Below, in pieces: positions 7,262-15,221 of a stretch of 26,619 bases of DNA (positions are counted from its first letter, which is position 1; each line of letters starts with the position of its first letter). Origin of the DNA: JBLHKS01 sp047620505. GTDB lineage: Bacteria; Verrucomicrobiota; Verrucomicrobiia; Verrucomicrobiales; DEV007. Under the pieces are notes generated by a model. That model was not told the DNA's origin and made no database searches. It saw only the letters and a list, made by a program, of their open reading frames with translations. A program made the translations under genes and the position numbers. The DNA lies in assembly GCA_047620505.1 (NCBI GenBank), contig JBLHKS010000090.1, positions 1 through 26,619 on the forward strand, read 5' to 3'.

Positions 7262-9183
7262 AACAAATCTTTATTCTGATGGCACCTTTCCTCTGCGCGA
7301 CTTTCTCTTACGCAGAGAGTCAGGCTCCTTGGTGGGCCGAAACCTGGGCGCTTCGCCAGAGCGTCGATGCGGAAGGCGAGTGGTGTCGGATTCCCTACGA
7401 TCAAGTCGTCGCCATGGGCCGATTCGTCGATCCAGCGGCGCTCGAAACGTTGCCGCACTGGTCGCAAACCATCGAGCTGACCGGAGCGAATCCGATCGCG
7501 GCCGACCCGAGCGTTCACTACGGCTTTCCACGCCTGATTCGCTCCGCCGACAACCGGCTGCTTGTGTTCTATCGCGTCGGAACTTCGCACGCATCCGACC
7601 CATCGACGATCGCAATGCGGACCTCGCTCGATGACGGCGCAAACTGGTCAGACGAGCGGATCATCCATCGTGATCCGGATGGCTTCAGCGCGCACAACCC
7701 CGTCGCGGCCGTGGCGGGTGACGGCCGTGTTGTCCTCTTCGTTTCCAGCTACGATTTTAGCGATCGACGCAAGCTCCCGATGTACTGGTCGCACTCCGAT
7801 GATCACGGTGAGACCTGGGCGCCGTTTGTGAAATTCGACACCGATCCTTCGCGCTCCACCTATTACATGACCGATATCGAGAAGACGGACACTGGTCTCT
7901 TCGGCATGTCCGCCGGATTTGCGCCGGATGCGCGAACGCAGTGTCACAACTTGTTCTGGTTCTCGCCGGATGGTCGGGATTGGGAGCTGCGTTCTTCGCA
8001 AACTCAGCCAGAAGAAAATCGCGGTGACGAGGTGGACGTTTTTCACACTGGCGATGATGACTTCATGGTATTTCACCGCGATCGCCGCCAGCAGACGACA
8101 TGGCGCGTTCGCACCACAGACGCTGGCCGAACATGGACGGAACCCGAAGACATCGGTGCCCAAGTCGAGATCCTGCAACGCCCCTTCCTTACGCGCCTGA
8201 CCGACGATCTCATCCTCCTCAGCGGTCGTGATCGAAAGCGCGCCCTCGTCGTGGTCTACGTTTCGCGCAACGGCGGCGAGACCTTCGGCGAGCGTCACGT
8301 GATCGATTCCTACGCCGCCGATGGTGCCTACACCGCGGCCGTGCCGCTGAATGAGCGTCAGGCGTTGCTCGTCTACTACGGCGATCGGCCGGACTCCCGA
8401 GGCAAGCCGGACATCCATCAAGTCGTCCTGACCGTACACGAAAAACCGACCCATCTCTGTTTCCTAGCCGCCGCTGCTGGCCCTACCTATTATTACTCGA
8501 ACCCGCTGTTGAACAGCCGAACGCAAGACCGGACCTTTGCTTGGCTTCAACCATCGGGTGACTGGCATGACGCGAAAATCAGCCCGGAAAAGACCCCGCG
8601 CGGCACGATTCCATTACTCAAGGAGCGAGTCTGGACTGGCTCCTATCCGCCCGTCGCCGATCCGGACGCGATCACTCCTTACTGGACCGTTCACAAGCAA
8701 GGCGACGCGAATACCGAACGCCAGCCGAACCGAGTTCTTCGAATTTACGACCGAGGCAGCGGGGGTGGCGAGATGGCTTACCTCGGCCGTGAATGGAAGC
8801 TAACGCCTGAGCGAACCGCGAGAATCAACCTCCGACTCAAGGTCGCGTCCTGCTCCGGGCCAGGAGGCTGCATGCTAAGAGTCGCCGATGGGACCCACGA
8901 AGAGGTCTTCACATTTTACCCTGACAAAATCACCACAAACCGCTCTGGCCTGAGCGCTGCGATCGATCTCGCCAGCGAGTTCGTCGACCTTCAAATAACG
9001 CTGAGCAGCGACGACTTTGTAGTCAGCCGTGACTCCACTGTCTTGCTCGATGGCTCCGCGAAGTTCAGCGCGCCCGCGCATGCTGGACGGCGTTTGATTC
9101 AGTTTGGCGGGGGCAGCAGCTCTGCCACTGGCGAAGCGCTCTGGAGCAAGGTCGAGTATCGAGTGGTCGAGCAACGAGAGTGA
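7258..9183 (+). CDS. secreted sialidase/BNR-repeat (Asp-box) protein with a C-terminal LamG-like domain
   Basis: The product is 641 residues. A signal peptide covers about residues 1-19, cleaved near SYA/ES. The start at 7258 was chosen because it begins the signal peptide and overlaps the previous stop as ATGA. Five Asp-box-like hairpins mark a six-bladed propeller: SLDDGANW (123-130), SDDHGETW (180-187), SPDGRDW (236-242), TDAGRTW (287-293) and SRNGGETF (336-343). A FPRLIRS segment near 100 stands where sialidases carry the FRIP motif, whose arginine binds the substrate carboxylate. After about residue 500 a jelly-roll-like region follows (TARINLRLKV, DLQITLSSDDF, RRLIQFGGG). It may hydrolyse or bind sialic acids or related uronate-like glycans outside the cytoplasm; true sialidase activity is unproven because the FRIP motif is altered. 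Confidence 0.75.
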   Translation: MKQIFILMAPFLCATFSYAESQAPWWAETWALRQSVDAEGEWCRIPYDQVVAMGRFVDPAALETLPHWSQTIELTGANPIAADPSVHYGFPRLIRSADNRLLVFYRVGTSHASDPSTIAMRTSLDDGANWSDERIIHRDPDGFSAHNPVAAVAGDGRVVLFVSSYDFSDRRKLPMYWSHSDDHGETWAPFVKFDTDPSRSTYYMTDIEKTDTGLFGMSAGFAPDARTQCHNLFWFSPDGRDWELRSSQTQPEENRGDEVDVFHTGDDDFMVFHRDRRQQTTWRVRTTDAGRTWTEPEDIGAQVEILQRPFLTRLTDDLILLSGRDRKRALVVVYVSRNGGETFGERHVIDSYAADGAYTAAVPLNERQALLVYYGDRPDSRGKPDIHQVVLTVHEKPTHLCFLAAAAGPTYYYSNPLLNSRTQDRTFAWLQPSGDWHDAKISPEKTPRGTIPLLKERVWTGSYPPVADPDAITPYWTVHKQGDANTERQPNRVLRIYDRGSGGGEMAYLGREWKLTPERTARINLRLKVASCSGPGGCMLRVADGTHEEVFTFYPDKITTNRSGLSAAIDLASEFVDLQITLSSDDFVVSRDSTVLLDGSAKFSAPAHAGRRLIQFGGGSSSATGEALWSKVEYRVVEQRE

Positions 9184-9188
9184 TGGAG

Positions 9189-9223
9189 AGGAAGAGCCTT
9201 CGAGATCCGCCACGGCTCTTCCT
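9189..9223 (+). terminator. stem-loop after the sialidase-like gene
   Basis: AGGAAGAGCC (9189-9198) and GGCTCTTCCT (9214-9223) form a perfect 10-bp stem with a 15-base loop, starting 6 bases after the stop codon. There is no U-tract, so it may be a Rho-dependent or processing element rather than a classical terminator. It separates the FAD oxidoreductase/sialidase pair from the LamG gene. Confidence 0.5.
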
Positions 9224-9277
9224 GGCGAGCGACGTAAAACCCGGATGGCAACTTCGACCGACCGCGCCATTTAATCC

Positions 9278-9287
9278 AGCAGCTGCT
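9278..9287. repeat. iterated palindrome AGCAGCTGCT, copy 5
   Basis: Perfect copy in the gap before the LamG/TIM-barrel gene, extended to the 14-base palindrome CCAGCAGCTGCTGG (9276-9289). No coding constraint explains it here. Confidence 0.85.
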
Positions 9288-9351
9288 GGCCGAAAACGTT
9301 TTCACGGTTGCGAGAATAGCGATTGAGACGGCGACAGAATGGAGCACAAAA

Positions 9352-11469
9352 ATGCTTGGGAGTCAGGCAATCCACCCTGAAACAATGCTCATGCTTCGGT
9401 CTCTTTTCCCTATCGCCCTCGGGTTCGGCGTCGTCAGTGCTCTCGCCGATGACACTGGTCCACTCGATCGCGATGAACACACCTTGATGCTTCTGCGAGT
9501 CCCCGCGGATGGCTCCGCACTTCGGGATGTTGCCGGAGAGGCTCCTGTGGAGATGATGGGTGGACGCATCGTCGCCGACGAACGTTTCGGGCACGTCGTT
9601 CAGTTCGACGAAGATCCGGACCAGTCGATCACGGTCGCCGATGAGGGGCGGTGCGATTTTACGAAAGGGTTCACCTTCGAAGCGTGGGTGAATGTGATTT
9701 CTTCAGAAAAGGCGCCCAACACCGGTGGGGGACTGGCGAGCAAAAGAGGGTCGTTTGTGTTCAGCTTGAGTGAGAAGCTGGGACTGGATAACGACGAGAT
9801 GCGGTTTCCTCGCGTGCCGATCGTCACGACAGACGACAAGCAACTGGATTACTTCCCAGTGAACAATGGCCGGTTCTATGGAGCGACGTCCATTCCGACC
9901 GGGCAGTGGACGCATCTGGCCGTGACTTATGACCCAGATAGAGAGGTGATTCGCACGTGGATCGACGGCAGTGAGGATCGCGTTCGCTATCTCACTCGGA
10001 GCGAATACGGAACCATGTTGCAGTGTGATCCCGACGAGCCGCTGACCCTGCTGCGGGGCTTGAAAAACGTGAAACTCGGCACCGTCCGCGTGTCGAATAT
10101 CGCTCGTCCAATCGGACCCGCGAATCTCCTGGAAACCTACGTGCATCAATTGCCCTACCAGGAACGCATCGTTCTGCAGTTCGCTCACTTGGGCTCGGAA
10201 CTCCCGTATCCGCTGCAGACGTCGGTCACCTGGGAAAACCCGAACGGACCAGCTGAAGTGATCTATCGCGGCACGCTGGACGGTCCGGAGGACAAATTTG
10301 TCGAGCTCAAGGGCGGTAGCTGGAACAACGACTACTACAACCTCGATATCCGGGTGATTGCCGGACACAAAGAGCTCTATCGGAGGTCGACTCGGATCGC
10401 GAATGGAATTGTTCGGGGCGAACGGCGAATCGATGTCCGACCGGACAAGCGCATCGGCATGAACGGAGAAGCGGTCTTTCCGATGATCATGTACCACGTC
10501 TTTCCGGAAGACTTTCAGGCGATAGCCGACATGGGATTTCACTTCGTGACACCGCGGGCGCCTGACAGTCCGTTTCTCGATTTCGGTCGGAAGCTCGAAG
10601 TTGAATTCGACAACATGAAGATCGCCTTGGACGCGGCTGAGGAGGCAGGGATCCAGCTCATCATGCCAGCGCGCCTTTCCAAGTTGGACGCGGTGTTTCG
10701 ATTTGGCGATCACCCGGCGCTCGGGGCCTGGGCGACCTATGATGAGCCTTGGGGCGTGTCTCTCGACAAGCTGCTCGATACCTACAACGCTGTCAAAATG
10801 TACGACGGAAGGCTGCCGCTCATGACCGCCCAGAATAACCTTTCACGGATGAGCGAAACGGCCGAAGGACTCGACATTCTCGCCTGCGATCCGTATCCGC
10901 TTCCATCCGTTTCACTGCGCATGGTTGCCAATGCGACCAAAGCCGCGCGACGGGCAGTTGCGGATCTCAAGCCGGTCTGGACGTTGCTGGACCAATATCC
11001 AAAGAAGCTGCCAACTCTTCAGGAACTTCGTTGCATGATGTACCTGAGCGTCGCTGCCGGGGCCGATGGAATCGGCATCTATGCATGGGATTACCGTAAG
11101 GGCAGAGGGACGGATCCGCTAGTAGGCTGGCGCACCGGCGACAGTCCAGAGGACTTGAAGATCCTGCAGTCAGCGATGAAGGAATTTACCGCGATTCAGT
11201 CGATCTTGGTGATCCCCAATTCTCCAACGGGCTTCACTTTCACGGATGAAAACCTGGCAGTCCACGTTGCGCTCAAAACGTCGGAGTCTAAAATCTACCT
11301 GGTGATCGCGAATGATTCACGCGGACCGCAAGCGGCGACAGTGAGTTTCGACGGGATTGAAAATGCCACCGCAACCAACCTCGCAGATGGAACGACTCTG
11401 AAGATCATCGGCGGAATACTGAAGCTCGAACTCGATCCACTTGTATCCGGAGCCTACCAGATTAAATAG
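9352..11469 (+). CDS. secreted LamG-domain protein with a glycoside-hydrolase-like TIM-barrel domain
   Basis: The product is 705 residues. The start at 9352 is supported by GGAG at 9341-9344 with 7-base spacing. An alternative ATG at 9385 would begin the signal peptide (MLMLRSLFPIALGFGVVSA) more directly. Residues about 60-260 form a LamG/concanavalin-like sandwich, with KGFTFEAWVNV near 103-113 and GQWTHLAVTYDPDREVIRTW further on. From about 365 a TIM-barrel-like region begins (MNGEAVFPMIMYHVFPEDF). It contains ATYDEPW with Asp464-Glu465, a position like the acid/base glutamate of GH42/GH2-type barrels, then ILACDPYPLP, and ends with a small beta domain. It probably acts on extracellular glycans; the enzyme class and linkage cannot be told from sequence alone. 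The gene stands between a stem-loop upstream and a 400-base gap downstream. Confidence 0.65.
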   Translation: MLGSQAIHPETMLMLRSLFPIALGFGVVSALADDTGPLDRDEHTLMLLRVPADGSALRDVAGEAPVEMMGGRIVADERFGHVVQFDEDPDQSITVADEGRCDFTKGFTFEAWVNVISSEKAPNTGGGLASKRGSFVFSLSEKLGLDNDEMRFPRVPIVTTDDKQLDYFPVNNGRFYGATSIPTGQWTHLAVTYDPDREVIRTWIDGSEDRVRYLTRSEYGTMLQCDPDEPLTLLRGLKNVKLGTVRVSNIARPIGPANLLETYVHQLPYQERIVLQFAHLGSELPYPLQTSVTWENPNGPAEVIYRGTLDGPEDKFVELKGGSWNNDYYNLDIRVIAGHKELYRRSTRIANGIVRGERRIDVRPDKRIGMNGEAVFPMIMYHVFPEDFQAIADMGFHFVTPRAPDSPFLDFGRKLEVEFDNMKIALDAAEEAGIQLIMPARLSKLDAVFRFGDHPALGAWATYDEPWGVSLDKLLDTYNAVKMYDGRLPLMTAQNNLSRMSETAEGLDILACDPYPLPSVSLRMVANATKAARRAVADLKPVWTLLDQYPKKLPTLQELRCMMYLSVAAGADGIGIYAWDYRKGRGTDPLVGWRTGDSPEDLKILQSAMKEFTAIQSILVIPNSPTGFTFTDENLAVHVALKTSESKIYLVIANDSRGPQAATVSFDGIENATATNLADGTTLKIIGGILKLELDPLVSGAYQIK

Positions 11470-11869
11470 TCTCAGCAGTTTTCGGTCGGGAAGTATTCGT
11501 GGATATTTTTGGGGAGGCCTGCGAGAAAACAGGCAGGGAAGGTTAAGTCGGAGGTCTCCGGGCGAGTGTACGAATGCGCCCCCTTCGAGGGACCCACCAT
11601 GGTTTTCGCGATGCGCTTGCAAGACGATGAGTTGCTCTCGGTTGAAGCTGAGATCTCGGCCCCGGCAAGGTAGGGCTCCCCATCATTGTGGCTCAAAGGT
11701 GTCTCGGGCGCGGGCAAGTGTTGTCGGCCTTTACCGAAATGAGAGCGTATCGATTCACCGTTTGCCGAATCGGTGGCACGATTGCTGCTTGCGGAGTCGA
11801 CCGCGATGTGGGAGCGATCCGGCATCGAACTACGCCTTGCTTTCAATAACGAAATGGCTAGGAACGAAT
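11470..11869. other. 400-base gap with an in-frame 67-codon extension after the LamG gene
   Basis: Immediately after the TAG at 11467-11469 the same frame stays open for 67 codons to a TAG at 11671-11673. Its translation looks protein-like (YSWIFLGRPARK, then VYECAPFEGPTMVFAMRLQD). I do not recognise it. It could be the tail of a displaced gene or chance. A weak 5-bp hairpin (GCCTG/CAGGC) lies near 11517-11535. The rest, to the DUF2760 start, shows no gene, RNA or clear promoter. Confidence 0.3.
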
Positions 11870-12493
11870 ATGAAAACGAACATCCCTATCCCCGTCTTTG
11901 CAGGGATTCTGCTAGCTCTCACCGGCTTGGCCCTGATTCCGGCGCTGCAAACCATTTCCACCTTTCTCATCGGCGGGGCAGCGGTCGTTGCCCTGGCGCT
12001 GCTCCTGCTCAACTTGAAGTGCGGAAAAGGGCCTGCCCAGGAGCCGCCAGCAGCTGCTGATTCGGCAAAGCCCGCGCCGATCCCTCAAGCGGCGTCGCGC
12101 GCGGAGGCTGAGGTTGTCAGTTTGCTCGCCGCCCTTCAGGAGAAAGGCCGGCTGGTGGACTTCCTCATGGATGACATTACCGCTTACGAAGACGCTCAAG
12201 TCGGAGCCGCCGCCCGCGTGGTGCACCAGGGCTGCAGCGCCGTTCTCAAGGAACACTTCGAGGTTAAACCCGTGCAGGACGCTTCCGAAGGCTCGTCCGT
12301 GACCGTCCCGAAAGATCACGCGGCCGACGAATACCGCCTGACCGGCAACCTCAGCGGAGAGGCCCCGTTCAGCGGAACGCTCGTCCATAAAGGTTGGAAA
12401 ACCACTTCCGTGAAACTTCCACGCCTCATCGATGTGGCGGCTGACGAATCTCGTCTCCCCGCCATCGCGCCGGCTGAAGTGGAGGTTCGTTAG
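11870..12493 (+). CDS. DUF2760-family membrane protein
   Basis: The product is 207 residues. The start at 11870 is supported by AGGA (11860-11863) six bases upstream and by the hydrophobic N-terminus that follows. Two transmembrane helices span about residues 8-28 and 30-48, then comes a Pro/Ala-rich linker (about 52-75). The soluble DUF2760 domain follows: EVVSLLAALQEKGRLVDFL, DITAYEDAQVGAAARVVHQG, LKEHFEVKPV and FSGTLVHKGWKTTSVKLPRL. Biochemical function is unknown. From family knowledge, DUF2760 genes recur directly upstream of two Hsp70-like genes in several Proteobacteria, and the same order is seen here, with 18 bases before the next ATG. I infer a membrane-anchored partner of those chaperone-like ATPases. 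Confidence 0.8.
   Translation: MKTNIPIPVFAGILLALTGLALIPALQTISTFLIGGAAVVALALLLLNLKCGKGPAQEPPAAADSAKPAPIPQAASRAEAEVVSLLAALQEKGRLVDFLMDDITAYEDAQVGAAARVVHQGCSAVLKEHFEVKPVQDASEGSSVTVPKDHAADEYRLTGNLSGEAPFSGTLVHKGWKTTSVKLPRLIDVAADESRLPAIAPAEVEVR
12049..12058. repeat. iterated palindrome AGCAGCTGCT, copy 6
   Basis: Perfect copy in the linker of the DUF2760 gene, encoding the Ala-Ala-Ala of PPAAADSA. Confidence 0.85.
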
Positions 12494-12511
12494 TCAGTTT
12501 TCGACGAAACC

Positions 12512-14344
12512 ATGGGCACGCCTACTTTCAGTCTTGGGATCGATCTCGGCACCAGCAACAGCGCCATCGCCTCCGCTGCGTTTGACGATGATGATGCTCA
12601 AGCGGCGATTGTCGAGGTGACTCAAATCCTCGGCGCCAACGCGATCGGGGAAGCATCGGGCCTGCCATCAGCGCTCTACATTCCTCATCCGGACGAGTTT
12701 CCAGCTGACTCCTTCAAGCTGCCATGGGACGACGCCAGCGACATCGTCGGAACCTTCGCCCGCGACCACGGAGCCCTCGTCCCGGACCGGCTCGTCACCT
12801 CCGCCAAATCCTGGCTCTCCAATCCTCACGTCGATCCCCGGAGCGCGGTTCTTCCCTGGAAATCCCAGATCGAGGAGGGAAAAATCTCGCCCGTTCAGGC
12901 CACGACGCGTTATCTCCAACATCTCAAGCAGGCGTTTCTGCATACCGACGCCCGCGATCTCGCCAACGGCCGGGTCATTCTCACCGTTCCTGCTTCGTTC
13001 GACGAAGCCGCTCGCAACCTCACGCTTGAAGCCGCCAACGCCGCAGGTTTCGACGAAGTCGTTCTCCTCGAGGAACCACAGGCCGCGTTCTATTCCTGGA
13101 CGGCGCAAGCGGGCAGCGATTGGCGGAGTCAGGTCCAAACGGGCGATGTCATCCTCGTCTGCGATGTCGGCGGCGGCACGGCTGACTTCAGCCTCATCGC
13201 CATCAGCGATCTCGAAGGGAACCTCGAAGTCGAACGCATCAGCGTCGGCGAACACATTCTCCTCGGCGGCGACAACATGGACCTCGCCCTCGCCTACACG
13301 CTTCGAGCTAAGCTGGAGGCGGAGGGGAAGAGCATCGACGATTGGCAGTTCCTTTCCCTGATTCACGCCGCGCGCCAAGCGAAGGTCGCGCTTTTCAGTG
13401 ACGAAAAACTGAAGGCGGCTCCCATCGCCGTCCCGTCACGCGGCTCGAGCCTGCTCAAGGGCACGGTGGCGACCAAGCTCGACCGCGAGACTCTCGAACA
13501 AGTCGTGCTGGATGGATTTTTCCCGGTGACCGCCGTCTCCGATTTACCGATCGAAGGTCGCTCCGCCGGACTTCAGGAATTCGGACTCCCCTACGCTTCC
13601 GATCCCGTTCTCAGCAAACACCTCGCCCGTTTCCTAACGCGCAGCCTCATTAACGTCAAAGCCAGCGACGCCCTCCGCGCGGTCATCGGCGATCAGGACA
13701 GCCTCGAAAAAGACGACTATCTGCGCCCCACCGCGGTGCTCTTCAACGGCGGCGTTTTCAAGGCCGAACCGATCCGGAATCGCGTACTCGATCTGCTCAA
13801 ATCGTGGAACGGCGGCGATGCCGTCAAGGAGCTTCAAGGCTTCGAGCCCGATCTCGCGGTCGCCCGCGGCGCGGCCGCTTACGGGCGGATCCGCGAAACC
13901 GGCCAAGGCATTCGCATCAAAGCCGGTGCCGCCCGTTCTTATTATATTGGCTTGGAATCCTCAATGCCTGCCGTCCCTGGTTTCACGCCGCCGGTCAAGG
14001 CGTTATGCATCGTCCCTCAGGGCATGGAAGAAGGCAGCGAACGCGTCATCGAAAATCAAGAATTCGGCCTCGTCACCGGTCACCCCGCCGACTTCCGCTT
14101 TTTCTCTTCCGAAGTCCGCTCAGGCGACGAATGCGGTTCTGTAGTCGCCGACGCTGAGAAACAGCTCGACGAATCGACCTGCCTTTCGGTGACCTTGCCC
14201 GTCGCGGAAGGCCAGGCCCCTGGCGAAGTGGTCCCGGTCAAAATCCACGCGATCGTCACCGAACTCGGCAACCTCGAATTGTGGATGCAACACGAGACGT
14301 CGGGTCAACGTTGGAACCTCGAATTCCAGGTCCGCACCGCCTGA
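12512..14344 (+). CDS. Hsp70-family ATPase, first of a pair (DnaK-like nucleotide-binding domain)
   Basis: The product is 610 residues. Actin/Hsp70 ATPase motifs are clear: phosphate-1 GIDLGTSNS (9-17), ILTVPASFDEAARNLTLEAA in the middle of subdomain I, LLEEPQAAFY, phosphate-2 DVGGGTADF starting at residue 218, HILLGGDNMDLALA, and an adenosine-type segment LFNGGVFKAEPIRNRVLDLL near 410-430. The last ~130 residues are beta-rich but unlike canonical DnaK: there is no recognisable substrate-binding groove sequence or EEVD-like tail. It is the middle gene of the DUF2760-Hsp70-Hsp70/DUF3731 set. The predicted location is cytoplasmic. It probably hydrolyses ATP to remodel a specific client or membrane partner. 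It ends 20 bases from the oppositely oriented vapC-like gene. Confidence 0.88.
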   Translation: MGTPTFSLGIDLGTSNSAIASAAFDDDDAQAAIVEVTQILGANAIGEASGLPSALYIPHPDEFPADSFKLPWDDASDIVGTFARDHGALVPDRLVTSAKSWLSNPHVDPRSAVLPWKSQIEEGKISPVQATTRYLQHLKQAFLHTDARDLANGRVILTVPASFDEAARNLTLEAANAAGFDEVVLLEEPQAAFYSWTAQAGSDWRSQVQTGDVILVCDVGGGTADFSLIAISDLEGNLEVERISVGEHILLGGDNMDLALAYTLRAKLEAEGKSIDDWQFLSLIHAARQAKVALFSDEKLKAAPIAVPSRGSSLLKGTVATKLDRETLEQVVLDGFFPVTAVSDLPIEGRSAGLQEFGLPYASDPVLSKHLARFLTRSLINVKASDALRAVIGDQDSLEKDDYLRPTAVLFNGGVFKAEPIRNRVLDLLKSWNGGDAVKELQGFEPDLAVARGAAAYGRIRETGQGIRIKAGAARSYYIGLESSMPAVPGFTPPVKALCIVPQGMEEGSERVIENQEFGLVTGHPADFRFFSSEVRSGDECGSVVADAEKQLDESTCLSVTLPVAEGQAPGEVVPVKIHAIVTELGNLELWMQHETSGQRWNLEFQVRTA

Positions 14345-14364
14345 CGCGTCTGCTCGCCCGCCCT

Positions 14365-14781
14365 TCAAGTTGCCCAATTTTCAATTGGCAGGTCCGGAAT
14401 ATCGGAGAAATCCTGAACGTTTCGGCTAACCAAGGTGCAGCCTCGTTCCAGCGCAATTGCCGCAATACGCAGGTCGTTCGTGCCCCGACGGCGAAACTGT
14501 GTCCGCAGATCATTGAATCGCTGAATGGCTCCGGAGTCCATTGGATGATTCTGAACGGCTCGAACGAATTCGACTGTCGTTTGGAAGTGGAAGTAAGCTC
14601 GTTCCAGTTCCTCGTCAGTTCTTGCGGCGCGCACCTGCGCGAGTCGGCCCCGGATGAGTTCTTCGACGGAAACAACAGCCACGAAAAGCTCTGCATCGCG
14701 GGTTCGATTAACGCGCTCGCATACCCCTCGATTACCGCGCGCCAAAAGGGAAAGGGTGTCTGAGTCCAGCATCCAGGGCAT
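14365..14781 (-). CDS. vapC: PIN-domain ribonuclease toxin, VapC family
   Basis: The product is 138 residues, a typical VapC length. The PIN catalytic acids are visible: Asp6 and Asp8 in MLDSDTLS, Glu40/Glu41 in VSVEELIRG, Asp103 in GTNDLRIAAIAL, and Asp124 in SRNVQDFSDIPDL. VapC toxins are Mg-dependent endoribonucleases that cut tRNA or rRNA when freed from their antitoxin. Its ATG overlaps the antitoxin stop by one base (TGATG), the usual toxin-antitoxin coupling. It lies on the strand opposite the two flanking Hsp70 genes and converges on the first of them. Naming rests on motif and context. Confidence 0.87.
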   Translation of the reverse strand: MPWMLDSDTLSLLARGNRGVCERVNRTRDAELFVAVVSVEELIRGRLAQVRAARTDEELERAYFHFQTTVEFVRAVQNHPMDSGAIQRFNDLRTQFRRRGTNDLRIAAIALERGCTLVSRNVQDFSDIPDLPIENWAT

Positions 14782-15089
14782 CAGTCCTCAGTGGCGAATT
14801 CGCCCATTTGATTCTCGTGATCGAGTTCACGGCGAAACAATTGAACCTGAGCCCAGTATTGGTCGAAATCTTCGTCCGCTTCGGCGATCCAAATTCCGGA
14901 AAACTTTTCCCAGGGACTTTCCGACTTGATAATAATTTCCTCGTCGCTGACATGCTTCGTAACCTCTTCTCGCAATGCATCCAAAGCCTTCTCTCGCGAC
15001 GTTGCTTCCGCTGACAGCGGCAGAGTGACGGTCGTTGCGGCGCGGAAACGTTCACCTTCAATTTCTTCGACAGTGGCGGGAAGGGTCAT
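14781..15089 (-). CDS. antitoxin partner of the VapC-like toxin
   Basis: The product is 102 residues (MTLPATVEEIEGERFRAATT, then a helix and an acidic tail). The same frame stays open far upstream over the second Hsp70 gene, but that part is antisense shadow. The ATG at 15087-15089 was chosen because it starts a compact domain outside the Hsp70 gene. The N-terminal part has a HicB-like look (beta strands, then TSREKALDALREEVTKH). The C-terminal part (WEKFSGIWIAEADEDFDQYW, then QLFRRELDHENQ) is acidic and aromatic, suited to wrapping the toxin. It resembles an antitoxin type I recall beside VapC genes in cyanobacteria and planctomycetes. It is not a classical AbrB-type VapB. Autoregulation of the pair is likely but no operator was identified. 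Confidence 0.7.
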   Translation of the reverse strand: MTLPATVEEIEGERFRAATTVTLPLSAEATSREKALDALREEVTKHVSDEEIIIKSESPWEKFSGIWIAEADEDFDQYWAQVQLFRRELDHENQMGEFATED

Positions 15090-15221
15090 TCTTGGACGAT
15101 AGCATCGAATTAGGCTCGGCCAACCGAAGACAGCGCAAGCCGTGGAACGCGGCTCTTCGCATGTGAATCCAGAAATTGGGGATTTTGAATGCGACGGAAA
15201 TGGGGTTAGTGACCCGAAAGA

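Noticed and set aside
9703..10713. A 336-codon minus-strand open frame inside the LamG/TIM-barrel gene.
   Set aside because: Composition typical of antisense shadow in GC-rich DNA, no domain motifs, and the plus strand encodes a coherent secreted protein.
11472..11846. A 124-codon minus-strand frame in the gap before the DUF2760 gene.
   Set aside because: No signal, domain or start context; composition is Ser/Arg/Pro-rich as in random frames.
14372..14394. Inverted repeat GCCCAATT/AATTGGC after the first Hsp70 gene.
   Set aside because: It lies within the 3' coding end of the VapC-like gene, needs a bulge, and has no U-tract; not convincing as a terminator.
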